Origin: Cylindrobasidium torrendii FP15055 ss-10 | Taxonomy: Eukaryota; Basidiomycota; Agaricomycetes; Agaricales; Physalacriaceae | DNA: 46,073 nucleotides | Assembly: GCA_000934385.1 (NCBI GenBank) | Contig: KN880622.1 | Coordinates: 1 to 46,073, forward strand | Reading direction: 5' to 3' | Part shown: positions 9,506 to 19,450 of the stretch, one piece after another | Layout: every line of letters begins with the position of its first letter | How positions within the stretch are numbered: the stretch's first letter is position 1 | The notes under the pieces: model-generated | Told to the model about the DNA's origin: nothing | Seen by the model: the letters and a program-made list of their open reading frames with translations, nothing else | Database searches by the model: none | Made by a program: the position numbers and the translations under genes

Positions 9506-10847
9506 CTAAGAATTTGGATTTTTCACACGCGACCAACCTCCTGTAGCTCTCACTATGTCAACATCCAACAGCATCATTGCAGAATCTGTATCTTCAACTT
9601 TGCGTCTGAACTCCCCTTTCTGTCCTGTGTCTTCCACCACTTCGACTATGCACGAAAAGTGGTCTCCGTATTCGTTCGAGAGATACATCCCCAGTTGCCG
9701 ATGCTCTCTTCGATTCTTTGCTACCAGTGCACAAAAGAAGCGCATTCGCTTGTGGAACCTTTCAACCCAAGGGATAATCCTCCAATAAAGATTTGACTTC
9801 GGATTATTTCGTTCTGATCCGTTGTCCGACGAAGAGAACGGCGGGTCAACGATGCAGCACAAATTGAGCGTACCAAGGTTTGGGACAGCGGTGAGGACCT
9901 TTTGGATGTCTTCTGGAAGCTTTTTGCATTTTTTCCGAGAGAGTCCTGTCAGAGTCATGAAGCGAAGGTTAGGCCATATGTCTCGCAAAGGATCTATAGT
10001 CCGTATCGTGTGTTAGAGACATCACCGATAACCTTGAGAAAACTCGTCTCCCACCTAATTTCGTCATTCCTATAATGAAATCTGCATTCATGCAAATATC
10101 TACGAGAGTCTTTGGGCATGCACCAACAACGGCCTTGAGCACCAACGACCGCCATTTGGGAGGTGCGCGGAACTCGGGCATATCTAGGACCTCGAGGCTC
10201 GGAAAAGCAGCCAGTATTAGACGCATGTAAAAAGCATCGCACATGCCGTAGCAAAGTTCCAGCCTTTTGACAGACCTGAGAGATTTGCCCCAGAGCAAAT
10301 TGGCTAGTGGTTCCTCTATCTTTGCCGAACATAGAAGTTTTCCACGACTATCCACCACCATCGTATCAGAGAAACGGAGTCTAGAAAGAACAGGCAGGTT
10401 TATGATGCAATTGTAGGCACATAAGAACAGCGCAGAAATATTTGTTTGTGGCGGGGCCGTGACCGCAAGGTACCTAACAACACCAGGACATCAGGGAAGT
10501 AACTCGAGGTTAGACAGTCACACATACTTGACGCCTGAAGGCATATCGTCCTTTAAAGCCTTCAACAGCTTCATCTCGCATGCGTACTGACGTTCGCTGG
10601 AAAGACTATTGTAGGCTTCCAAGTCCTCCCTTCCGTGAGACTGAGCGCAACGCCAGCGAAACACGCGATCCGCATCGTAGAGTAGAGAGCAAGTGGCACC
10701 TAGGCCCCGAGGTGATGTCAAGGTACCCCTCGAAAACCTGTCGTAAAAAAACTCGAAGATATGGTGTATCAGCTCGAGAGGTAGAGTCAGAAGTATTCCT
10801 GGCTGTGGAAGACGGGGGATCGTATTGGACCTTTGGACAATGGACAT
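9506..10847 (-). CDS. F-box protein
   Basis: Exons 10847-10522, 10473-10055 and 9993-9506 give 410 aa. The N-terminal motif LLTLPLELIHHIFEFF (about residues 19-34) is a typical F-box start, which binds Skp1 in SCF ubiquitin ligases. GLGATCSLLYDADRVFRWR follows as the second half of the box. The rest has scattered leucine-rich segments (SVKRLELCYGM, FPSLEVLDMPEF, NLRFMTLTGL, NLGTLNLC), as in agaricomycete F-box/LRR-like proteins that present unknown substrates. Removing a 61-base intron with donor gtggga joins MTKL to DPLRDIWP and resolves an apparent frameshift near 10015. Such genes are numerous and fast-evolving in mushrooms, so the substrate cannot be named. Confidence 0.8.
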
Positions 10848-11234
10848 GGTGGTGGATCGAATGAGAAACGCGAACGATCGATATTGGGGCCTACTTGTAC
10901 CGTCGGCATTGGATTACAAAGGTTTGTGCTGAGTCATCACAATGCGGCATAAACTGTACCAACGGATCATGCACGTCATGTCCGAGCACTAAATCGTTTC
11001 TTCAATTTACGAAGTGATATTTGCCTCTTCGGCGATAGCCCATCTGGATTTCAGAGTGTACCACTTGTGAACCCTCTCAATGAAATGTGAGTTTTGCGTT
11101 AGTGCCACTTTGAAGTAGCAGCACCAGAGACGAGCGAATTACAAAAAGTTTGGTAAAGAATCATTGATCAAAATGTCCATTACGAGGCAGTACAGAAGTG
11201 TCCTTTCCACGTATCGTAAACAAGTAATAGTTCA
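10848..11234. other. intergenic, no gene seen
   Basis: 5' flank of the F-box gene and 3' flank of the secreted protein gene; no coherent frame or RNA gene was found. Confidence 0.5.
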
Positions 11235-11962
11235 TCACTGTGAGTCGGAATAGAAAAGCCAGTCGTTGAAGTTTGTATATGGAATCGAGTCGCCCGTCGC
11301 GGTCCAGTCTTTGATGGGATTCCACCAATTCTGCGCTACATCGTCAACAGACCTACTTTTTGTTAATTTCAAACAGCCTAGAGCGCAAAGAAGAGAGCGT
11401 ACCCAGGCCAATCAGTCGAGTTCACCGCCGAAAGCTGCCCATACACAAAGTCGACGTAGTTCTGAAACGTGATGGGGCAGCCGCCTTCCTGGTACGCGCA
11501 GTCACCAACGATGGATGCGTAGATCTATCGCGTATGCTTGTTAATTGGCAAGAATCGAGGAAGGAACAGTAGACGGACGTTGTAGTTCAGCGTGGGGAAT
11601 TGCGAAGGCTCGAGTGTCGGATCCTGGCATTGCATGTAGATGTCGAGGGCGTGCGTGCCCCAGCATGTGGCAGAGGCGACACAGCTCGCTGTTCCCCACG
11701 GGTCGCGCGAGTTTGTGCTGTTCAATGTGTTCATGCAGTTGTAAATCTAGGCAAAATTATGATCAGCTTGGTGAAGAGCTCAAAAGTGACTGAGACCAAC
11801 AAGATGGACGCAAGACTGTTGGTAGTTCCCGTGATAGATGCCGGTATACTTTGCATAGTGTAGACAATCGTTTGGGTTCTGTTGAGCGCGAGGTGTCGCA
11901 GCGGCGTTGACCCCAGCGGCGACGAGAACAGCAGAGATGATGGCAGTGAGAGCGAACCTCAT
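11235..11962 (-). CDS. small secreted protein with conserved cysteines
   Basis: Four exons (11962-11801, 11746-11579, 11524-11403, 11352-11235) give 189 aa. MRFALTAIISAVLVAAGVNA is a clear signal peptide with a likely cut after Asn-Ala. The mature part has cysteines in NDCLHY, QQSCVH, YNCMN, TASC, ATCW, MQCQD, GDCAY and GGCP: eight, so four disulfides are possible. It ends NFNDWLFYSDSQ, with three Trp in the last exon region (NWWNPIKDW). No catalytic motif is recognised. It fits the broad class of fungal small secreted proteins (cell-wall or effector-like), but the role is unknown. A TATA-like box sits just upstream at 12005-12012. All three introns have usable GT-AG signals and keep the frame. 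Confidence 0.75.
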
Positions 11963-12004
11963 GTCTTTTAGAGTTCGAGGGTGTGTGAGAGCGTGTGTAC
12001 CACC

Positions 12005-12012
12005 TTTTTATA
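12005..12012 (-). promoter_or_regulatory. TATA-like box of the secreted protein gene
   Basis: On the minus strand the sequence reads TATAAAAA about 43 bases upstream of the start codon at 11962, consistent with a strongly regulated secreted-protein promoter. Confidence 0.5.
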
Positions 12013-12800
12013 CTAGCTGGAGTGACGGTCAAACATGACCGACACCAAAGGGGCGCATGCGTCTGGACTCAAGAATAGCTGAGGACTACGAGACTCGAGT
12101 TTCATGATCACGACTGAGTCCTTTGTTGCGCTACCAACGCTTGAAATACACATGCCCTACATCTGCATCAACATTGAGCGCTTTAAAAGTATACTTTGGC
12201 TTCTGATGCCCAGATGGAAAGGGAAAGGACGGAGTTGAGTGGCGCGTATTTTTGCAAGGTTGTCGGAGGACTACCACATGACAGAGTCAATGCGGTCTCA
12301 GGCGGCCACTCCAGTCTCAGTCTGCGTCGACCGGGCGTCGACGTCGAATAGATGAGGGGTAGGATCCGGAAGGCCGTGCTACAGTAGTCGAGACGTTCAG
12401 GGCATGGACGCTGAGACTTACTAGCAAGACAGAATTCACAACATCGGCCGGGTCAGAACGTAGCATTCCCAGGTATATCGAGCGTATCCTCACGGTTATC
12501 GCATCCGCGCTCGACGTGTAGCACCCAAGTAGTACTCGTTGGTGATGGTAGGCGCTGAGCAAGTTGTTTCAGGGCGAGTGTAAGCTCAGAGTACACGAGT
12601 GGATTCCCCGCAATTTGACCGTACATACCTCATCACCTCACAAGCACCTCGCGAATGTACTACAGCCCTACTGCTTTGCAGAGCCACCTATTGTGCTGGT
12701 CAATGATTATTACAAGTGCGCAAGTAAATACATGAAATATCACCAGAGGCCAATAAATATACATAGAGCAACTTCATTTTCGACTCATCCGAGTGTTAGA
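12013..12800. other. intergenic, no gene seen
   Basis: Upstream region of the secreted protein gene and 3' flank of the Rab-GAP gene. Short frames on both strands (for example 12317-12562 minus) have no recognisable content. A local repeat of GTCGAC-type sixmers lies near 12327-12342. Confidence 0.4.
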
Positions 12801-14738
12801 CTACCTCCCAACAAACGCGCCCAGTAGCCTTACCACACTCGACCGCATCCAGCTCCCTACATGCGTCCCACCGACCCCCGCTGCCCTCAACCTCTCCACG
12901 CTAAACGCCGTATTGCCATTCCCATTCCTCATCCCATACGCCGCAACGGCCAAACCCAGCACAAGCACGGCGCTCACCGCCACCGTCTGTCTACGCTTCA
13001 TCAGCTTTCTGCGTCTCCTTCTGTGCCGCTCCTTCTCCTGGTGCGCAACATCTTCCGCAGTTTCTTCAGGTTCGGGAGGAAAGCAAATTCGTTCGGGATG
13101 ACGGACGGCTTCTTCTGCCTCATCGTCGTTCAGCGTGTCTCCGGATTCGCGCCAGGTATGTATAACGCTCGCCGGGCCCATGATCTTGCCGATACCTAGG
13201 TCAGGGTGCGTCGGGGGGTATGCAGTAGCGAGGGCGTCGGCACGGATGAGTAGAGACGAAAGCGTGACGGAGGCCTTTGTGTGCCGAGGTTCTGGTTCTG
13301 GTTCTGTTTTCGGTTGGGTCGGTTGCGCAGGAGGCTCCTCGTCCTCTGTAGGACGCAACAAGTCAAGCTCGTCTGCTTCATCTTCTAGCTCGAGGGGTGC
13401 AGGCTCCGGAGTGGGGTTGACGACTGTATCGTCCGAAGGGAACTCAACGAGGGTTTCGTCGGCTTCATCATCTGAATGTTCGATGGGGTCTTCCGCGAGC
13501 TCTCCATCGGCATGTTCCTGCTTTACGGGTGGCTCCCTAACCTCAGCTGAGGCGTCGTATACGAGGGGGTCTGCCTCCTGAGAAGCTTCCTGCTTGACGT
13601 CCACCGTAGCCTCGAAATTTACATCCTCGACAGCCTCATCTTTGTGTGGAGATGCGGCGGACTCAATTTCCCCATCGGTGATGTTGGGAAGACTGCTTAG
13701 CAGGGAATGTATCATGCCATCCTCGTCTTCCTCCTCGAGGCGGCGTACTTCATCTTTCCGCGCAAGGATGACAGCAGTAGCCAGATAGACAACATAGATG
13801 GGCGGCCGTGCCAGCAGGTAGTCGAAAACGTGGGCTACAAGGGGTAGGGTAGGCATGTCATGGGAGAATAGAGTGAGCACATTGGAGAGTGCGTAGAATG
13901 GCAGTGGTGAAGTGCTGAGCGTTTGTGAGTATCTAGTCTGTGTGGAGGGAAGACACCATACCGTTCAAGAACCTCAGAGTATTCTGGATCCGCGAGTTTG
14001 AGGAGGTTTTGTATTATCCTGGGCTGGATTAGACTCGTGCATTAAATACAAAGGGAGAACGAACCTCACCAGTCCTAGGACTGGCTCGAGTCCCATACCC
14101 ATTGCGTCGCGGACACGATGCAAACTGAGGCTCTCCACACACTCAAATTGAAGCTCTTGGGGTAGTGTTAGGAAGAAAACCGTGACAATGTCATGATAGC
14201 CCTGCATGAATTGAGCTCGTTGATGAATTTTGTTACATGGAAAACACACCTGGAAGTAATTCAACTTGGGCCTACGTCTGAAGAGGGAGACAAGGAGTTT
14301 ATTCAGTTCGTCTTGTAGAGCCGTGCGATCTCTTGTTTCGTCTAGCGGTGCTTAGCCAGGGCTATAGAGGCGTGCTGACCGCGTTCACCTACGGGATAGA
14401 GTACGAAGCTGCGATCCGTGTCGAGTCGAATTTGGCGCTCGTCGCTGTGTTCTAAGCCTTCTTTCTCGGGGTATACTGAAGTAGCTCTGTCTGTCTTATG
14501 TTCGCTGCGGCTGTGATTTACGCCGAGCAACTGTGGCCTGGAGAATGTTGGAAATGTGCTGGCAAACCGGATACGGAACACACCATATTTCCACACGTCT
14601 ATCTCCAAATCCTCCTGGAAGTATACTCTCCTTTCTGAGGGCGTCCCAGTCAAGTTTCGGGACGACGGCCTTCTCGTCCATGAAAGTTAGAAGCAAGTTG
14701 GTGATGTCACGATCGGCGCGCTGATGCGCCATCAACAT
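12801..14738 (-). CDS. GYP8: TBC-domain Rab GTPase-activating protein, Gyp8/TBC1D20 type
   Basis: Six exons (14738-14584, 14537-14389, 14341-14250, 14201-14065, 14018-13962, 13914-12801) give 567 aa. TBC proteins speed GTP hydrolysis by Rabs; the Gyp8/TBC1D20 branch is ER-anchored and acts on Rab1/Ypt1-type GTPases. Seen here: LPGGFGDRRVEIWPQLLGV, the arginine-finger motif IRLDTDR (Arg about 94), the glutamine-finger motif LNYFQGYHD (Gln about 132), LSLHRVRDAMG, and HVFDYLLARPP followed by IYVVYLATAVIL. After the TBC domain comes an acidic Glu/Asp/Pro-rich linker of roughly 200 residues, then a basic cluster (RRRRRKLMKRR) and one hydrophobic segment (VAVSAVLVLGLAVAAYG, about 507-525), matching the tail anchor of the subfamily. 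All introns preserve the frame and rebuild the motifs. The gene is divergent from the tethering-protein gene. Confidence 0.88.
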
Positions 14739-14788
14739 ATGATCGGCCCTGCGACACGCATCTTGTGCTCCTACTTCCACGGCCGGCC
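14739..14788. promoter_or_regulatory. 50-base gap between divergent start codons
   Basis: Only 50 bases separate the Rab-GAP start (minus, 14738) and the tether-like start (plus, 14789). This is too short for two ordinary promoters plus leaders. Either the transcripts overlap at their 5' ends, or one of the starts is wrong and an upstream exon remains unseen. Confidence 0.45.
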
Positions 14789-16997
14789 ATGCCGCCGTCC
14801 TTCCCGCGCTCAGGCGTGCTCGTCCTCGGCGAACACGCGATTGACTCCCTGGTTCCCTCGACAATTGTATCTCAAGTGGAAGCTCTGCTTGACGGCCACC
14901 GTATTGGAGACGCCCGCGACCTTGCGGAGCAGCACAGAAAGAAGTTATACGCGAATATCACAATAAATCCCGATGAAGTGCGTTTCTAGTGTAACCCTTG
15001 AACTCCTTCTAACGAATTCGCAGCTCGAAGAGCTACATTATGTGTACCAACGCATTGGTTTCCAATGTTTCTCTGACACCCTCTTCGAAGAGGCTGGTGA
15101 TGCATTCTTCCAAGGCAATCTGGATCCCCAACTCCTCATATCATACTACGCCGACCTCAAGGGCAGCCTATTCACATCCTCTGATTCTCTTAATGTGTAT
15201 GCTGGCGTTGCAGAGCATATGCCGCCTGATGCTTCCGTGGATGATCTTAGTGCGTTGCATTTCCCCCGTCCCCGCGCTGGCCCCCCTGATTTCGTCCTCC
15301 CCGAACTAATCAACAGTCACTGCGAATCTAGTTAGAAATTATTCACCACATTTATCCCCAAATACACGAAGCGCGCCGCCTACGGCTGAGCTCAGAGAGA
15401 TTCTGGGCACAGCGGCACAAGATATGCTTGAGCTCTTTCTCACCAAATGCCGCAAGAGGCTGAAAGTTGATAATGCGCCGCCTGACCGCGCGGTCGACAC
15501 AGTGCTCGTGAAACTGTTAGCGATGACCGAGAAGACGGCAGAACTTTACACGCTCTTGGGCGAAGACAACGCGGTCGAACTATCCGAGGTCGAGGACACG
15601 ATGCGCAGGGTCGGACAGTACAATGCGTTATGTATGCTATACCGCCGGCACAAGGAAGATGTCAAGTTGCTCGATACCTGGTCCAAGTGCGCTCATTTAC
15701 ATTTAGACTTGACCGTTGCTAATGATCTACAGGCTCGTCGAAGGCACTTGGACCGACGAAGATATCAAGGACCCGCTCGCAGACATGATCACACTTCTCA
15801 CCGAGAAGAAGGACCGCGCCCTTACTCAAGAATGGGGCGTTTGGATAACCAAAGTTGACCCGGAACGCGGTTTAAAGGTCAGGATCAATGGTACACTTTG
15901 ACATCGTCCAACCTTTGTTCTTCCAGCTCTTGACATCTTCGAAACGGAAAGACGATGAAGGCGCGCTGCTCAAGCAAGTCGCGGAAGCTAATCCGACTGC
16001 CGGTTTGCAATACCTCGAGCATCTTGTCCTCCAGCGCCGCGGGTCGATACCTGACCTCCATGAACAATTCGCAACCGCACTTGTCGACCAGCTCATCGCG
16101 CATGTATCAGATGAATCAACATCAAAGCTATGGCGCGCCAAATCTGCCTCATTTACGTCCAACACCTCTTCCTTTTTCTCTTATTTCTGCAGCACTACGC
16201 CGGACTCTGACGCTAAGCGAGCACGCATCAAGGCGCTTCTCTTTCTGCAAGGCTCGACCATGTACGATATGCTCGATATCGAGGCGCGCCTGGAGCCACA
16301 TATCAAGCTACTTGCATTGGAGCATGCTATTCTGCAGGGCAAGGCCGGCAACCATCGAGCCGTCCTCTCCATTCTCACACACGACATGCACGACGCCGTC
16401 TCTGCCGAAGTCTACTGCGCCCTCGGCGGCGCCATCATCCCTGGCAAGATCGCGGCTGGTGTCGCAGCGGAGACGCCTGGGCTCGCGAATTGGGCTAACG
16501 CGCCGTTTCTCCCGCGGGCTGTAGGTCAGATTGGCAATGTGCGGCGACGAGAGCTCTTAAGGGTGCTCCTGGAAGTGTATATGGCGAATCCGGATCAGGC
16601 GAGCCAGACTAGGGCGGCGTCGCTTTTGGATAGCCAGGGTGTGCATTTGGATGTGGCTGAGGTCTTGCCTGTCGTTCCGAGTGAATGGAAAGTGAGAGCG
16701 ATGAAGGACTTTTTGGAGAGGTCGTTTAGACGGACGCTGCATGAGAAGTTGGAGGGGAAGATCACAAAGGCGGTGGCTGAGGCGGAGAATCTGGCGGTCA
16801 AGGAGAAGACGTGGTTGATTTTGAGGGAAGAGGGTATGTTGGTAGAAGAGGATGATGGGGAGGGAGATGGGGATGTGGTGGATGAGAAGACGGCGCTGCA
16901 GGTTGAGCTTGGGGGAGACGCGGATCCGCCAGTGCAGGATATCCAAATCAATGGGACGTATTCACATCCTGGCTGGGATACCGTAGAGGCGGGCTAG
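14789..16997 (+). CDS. Vps3/TGFBRAP1/Vps39-like tethering protein lacking the CNH domain
   Basis: Exons 14789-14977, 15024-15249, 15332-15686, 15733-15877 and 15927-16997 give 661 aa. Proteins of this group are subunits of CORVET/HOPS complexes that tether endosomes and vacuoles and usually have an N-terminal CNH (citron homology) domain of about 300 residues before a helical-repeat body. Here the protein begins at the body: GVLVLGEHAIDSLVPSTIVS, LEELHYVYQRIGFQCFSDTL, FFQGNLDPQLLISYYADL, FCSTTPDSDAKRARIKALLF, AEVYCALGGAIIP, VHLDVAEVLPVVPSEWKV. The end is acidic and lacks a visible zinc cluster. No CNH-coding frame exists upstream, where the divergent Rab-GAP gene lies. Either the family member is naturally short, or the gene lost its 5' part. 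The assignment is by recalled family patterns; Vps3 versus Vps39 is not resolved. Confidence 0.75.
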
Positions 16998-17168
16998 TAT
17001 TGGTATGGAATGCAATTTTTGGTTTTTTCATTGAACAACATTGCGATGAACTTTCAAGCCCAGGTGTTCAATGAGGTGCTTTTTACGAGGGATGAGGTTA
17101 AGCCACCTTTCTAGGGTTAAACAAGATTGTCCATTGTCAAAGTCCAACTATTGTCTACATGTGATCAT

Positions 17169-17694
17169 TCACTCCAGGGCCGCAACAGCAGATGTACCAC
17201 CAATGAGTTTGACGGACGAGCCAGAGCTGGTCCCGTATGGGTATGTGATGAATGCCCAGAGATACACGCCGTGGATGTCGTCTCCAAGAGCCCCAGCAAT
17301 ATCAGGTGTCTGTACGAGGTCAGTCAACTTGCTCATGGGTATCCAAACACTCTTACTGTCTCGTTTGACTGCAGGATCGTCTGATTTGCGCCATAGTCGT
17401 GACGGGAGAGGGAAATGTAGGCGGTGGGGTCACCGTTGGCACGCGTTCCTTGGATGAGGAAGTCGACGGAAAGAGGCTTGTAGCGTGCGAGAGTAGAGTT
17501 GTACGTGACAGTGAAGGACTATTTGATGTCCATGTGAGCAATCTGCGTTGTGTACAAGTAAAAAGGAGACGTACACTGCCGTTGGTGAGGGTGCTGGGCT
17601 CGATGTTAACACTACCGAAGCGAATGGCTTCTTGTGCTGAGACAGCGGCAGCAGCAACGACGGAAACCAAAAGTGTCTTGAGAGAGAACATCAT
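17169..17694 (-). CDS. small secreted protein, cysteine-free
   Basis: Three exons (17694-17575, 17518-17357, 17309-17169) give 140 aa. MMFSLKTLLVSVVAAAAVSA is a signal peptide, with cleavage likely before QEAIRFG. The mature chain is rich in beta-prone residues (SFTVTYNSTLARYKPLSVDF, PTAYISLSRHDYG) and ends in a Gly/Ser stretch. It contains possible N-glycosylation sites (NGS, NST, NQT, NET). No cysteines remain after processing. No enzyme motif is recognised; it may be a cell-wall or environment-facing beta-sandwich protein. A TATA run lies about 77 bases upstream. An apparent frame break near 17560 is resolved by an intron with donor gtacgt. Confidence 0.72.
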
Positions 17695-17770
17695 TGAATG
17701 GCCAGGTTAGGACTGTACGGTGGTGGAGAGGGTAAGAAGGGGTGATGCTATTCTACTTCACTTCGTGAGA

Positions 17771-17779
17771 ATATATATA
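17771..17779 (-). promoter_or_regulatory. TATA-like box upstream of secreted protein gene
   Basis: ATATATATA about 77 bases before the start codon at 17694, inside an otherwise GC-balanced stretch. Confidence 0.45.
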
Positions 17780-18532
17780 CTGTTTGCATCTCGGGGACTG
17801 CTCGCCGTGCTTGCGGGGAGTAATCCCTCTCATACATGCGGTCGATGGCGACACTTGATGCATCACTGTCTTACTGTGGGTGGCGGAGCTCAGGAAAAGA
17901 CCAGCCTCGCACAGCCTCGGTAGCAAGAGCCGACGATGAGTATCGGCTGAATGGCAGATTTTCGCGAAGATGGCCGTGTAAAGAGTTGGTCAGAAACTCA
18001 AGCAACACATCGTCTCGGGGGACTGATGCCGCCATTTCACTCTGTAAAGACGCGTGTCTGTGGCGGTCAATGACCGGAGGCACAGGCTATTGTCTGTCAT
18101 GATTCGTGCCCGAAAAAATCTTAAAAAGATTCAACCCGTCTTTGAAAAAAATTCTATGCATATAGGTGTAGTTTGCCCTTATATGCGAGCTGGGAGTACC
18201 GTGCTTACACTCATTGGTGCTTGCACGACGGATTCCATCTTTCTAAGTCTCTGATCACGATCGATGCCCGATCATTTTCTCTTTCGTACACCCAAGTCCA
18301 AATTTGAGCACAGCTCCTGTTCTGGTATGTATGTCTCGTCCTTTCGTCCCTTTGCTCCTCTTTTCCGTGCAGTGTCCCATCTGAGCTCCAACCCAACCAG
18401 CGCTTCCCCAACACCTGTTTAAGTGGCTCCACCTATACGCACAATGACTCGGTACTTTCTGGGAGTGAAAGTGCAGAAAAGACTCGCCTCGCGGCCCTGG
18501 TCGATAATACCTATTCGTTTCCAGCGATTTCC
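17780..18532. other. intergenic, no gene seen
   Basis: Upstream flank of the secreted protein gene and sequence leading into the decayed gene. Only short frames; some of the last 200 bases may be eroded 5' sequence of the pseudogene. Confidence 0.4.
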
Positions 18533-19450
18533 GTGGCCCCAATGCACCCTGCATCTATAAGTCTGGCTCTCAGTGGCCTACACAGGGATCTCTGGGAAAG
18601 TCTCTTGTCTGTGAACCTCGTCCTGTTCACGGCCATGCAATCCACTTTTACTTTCCTCGGCACGCGCATCTGCGACAAGCTTGAGCCCTATGGCATAATG
18701 TGGACGTCGGTCAACCCCTTTGCCCACGCCAATGCCGGGAAACCCAACCTGGTTGTGCGTCGGTTTGAATCCCGCTGCTCTCCACTATGAGGGTGCCGTA
18801 CTTGGAGCGGCCATAGTTAAGAACACTCTTACCAACGCCGGTTTTCCTGATGTTGGAGCGGCATTCATCGAGTCGGCCACGACACGTTCCATCGGCGCAG
18901 AGCCGCTCTCTGTTCTTTCGTCAGTAAAAACGACGAACTGTGCAAGCCATTCACACCAACTCTCGGTCTGTCGCAGATAACCCGGGCGGGCCGTTTTGTG
19001 AAGGCACTGGCGCATTATACTACTGTCTCCTAGAGGATCGTGTCGTACGCCCATGTCGCTCGGCCTCCTCCTCCGATACACGCAGCCAAAGTGGGGCCAG
19101 TCCAACCGGTGTCTAGTCAACATTGCAAAAAAATAAATGCGCCTGGTGAGGAGAGCTTCCAAAACGCCGTCTTCGCCATGATGTCTACTATCGCCGACCA
19201 GTGCTCGCACTTGATTAAGAAAGCTACGAAGGAGGATCAAGAGGAGTACAAGCATCCTCATGATGGCCTTCTTCAGGCATCCGACGTTGTTCGAGAGGAC
19301 GGGATACGCAACCCTGAACACCTCGATGACCATGGCAAGAAATGTCTGCTGGTCGTCAAAATCGGCGCATCCACAGGAACCACCGTTGGTCGCGTTAACG
19401 TCCTCGAGTCCTTTACTACGCGGTGGCTCGCGACCTCCTGGAAAAACTAA
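18533..19450 (+). pseudogene. decayed member of a basidiomycete trypsin-like-signature family
   Basis: Three overlapping plus-strand pieces in different frames recall one large agaricomycete protein family of unknown function: DKLEPYGIMWTSVN (near 18676), GFPDVGAAFIESATTRSIG (near 18840-18897), AHVARPPPP (near 19045) and GASTGTTVGRVNVLESFT (near 19365-19420). In intact members, as I recall them, these correspond to a WTS-D motif, a DV-V-RES-TRS motif, a TCAHVARPP motif resembling the catalytic-His region of trypsin-like proteases, and a G-TTG-T-GR-N-LES motif before a GDSGS-like serine site. Here the pieces need frame changes and the C-terminal serine region is missing, so it is called broken. 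Assignment is by memory of motifs. Confidence 0.5.

Noticed and set aside
9960..10030. Frameshift in the F-box gene
   Set aside because: A 61-base GT-AG intron joins the two frames cleanly, so no mutation is needed.
12801..13101. Plus-strand frames opposite the Rab-GAP gene
   Set aside because: They mirror the codon bias of the minus-strand gene and contain no motif of their own.
18740..18790. tRNA-like B box (GGTTTGAATCCC)
   Set aside because: No matching A box or cloverleaf; the bases lie inside the decayed gene copy and read as part of it.
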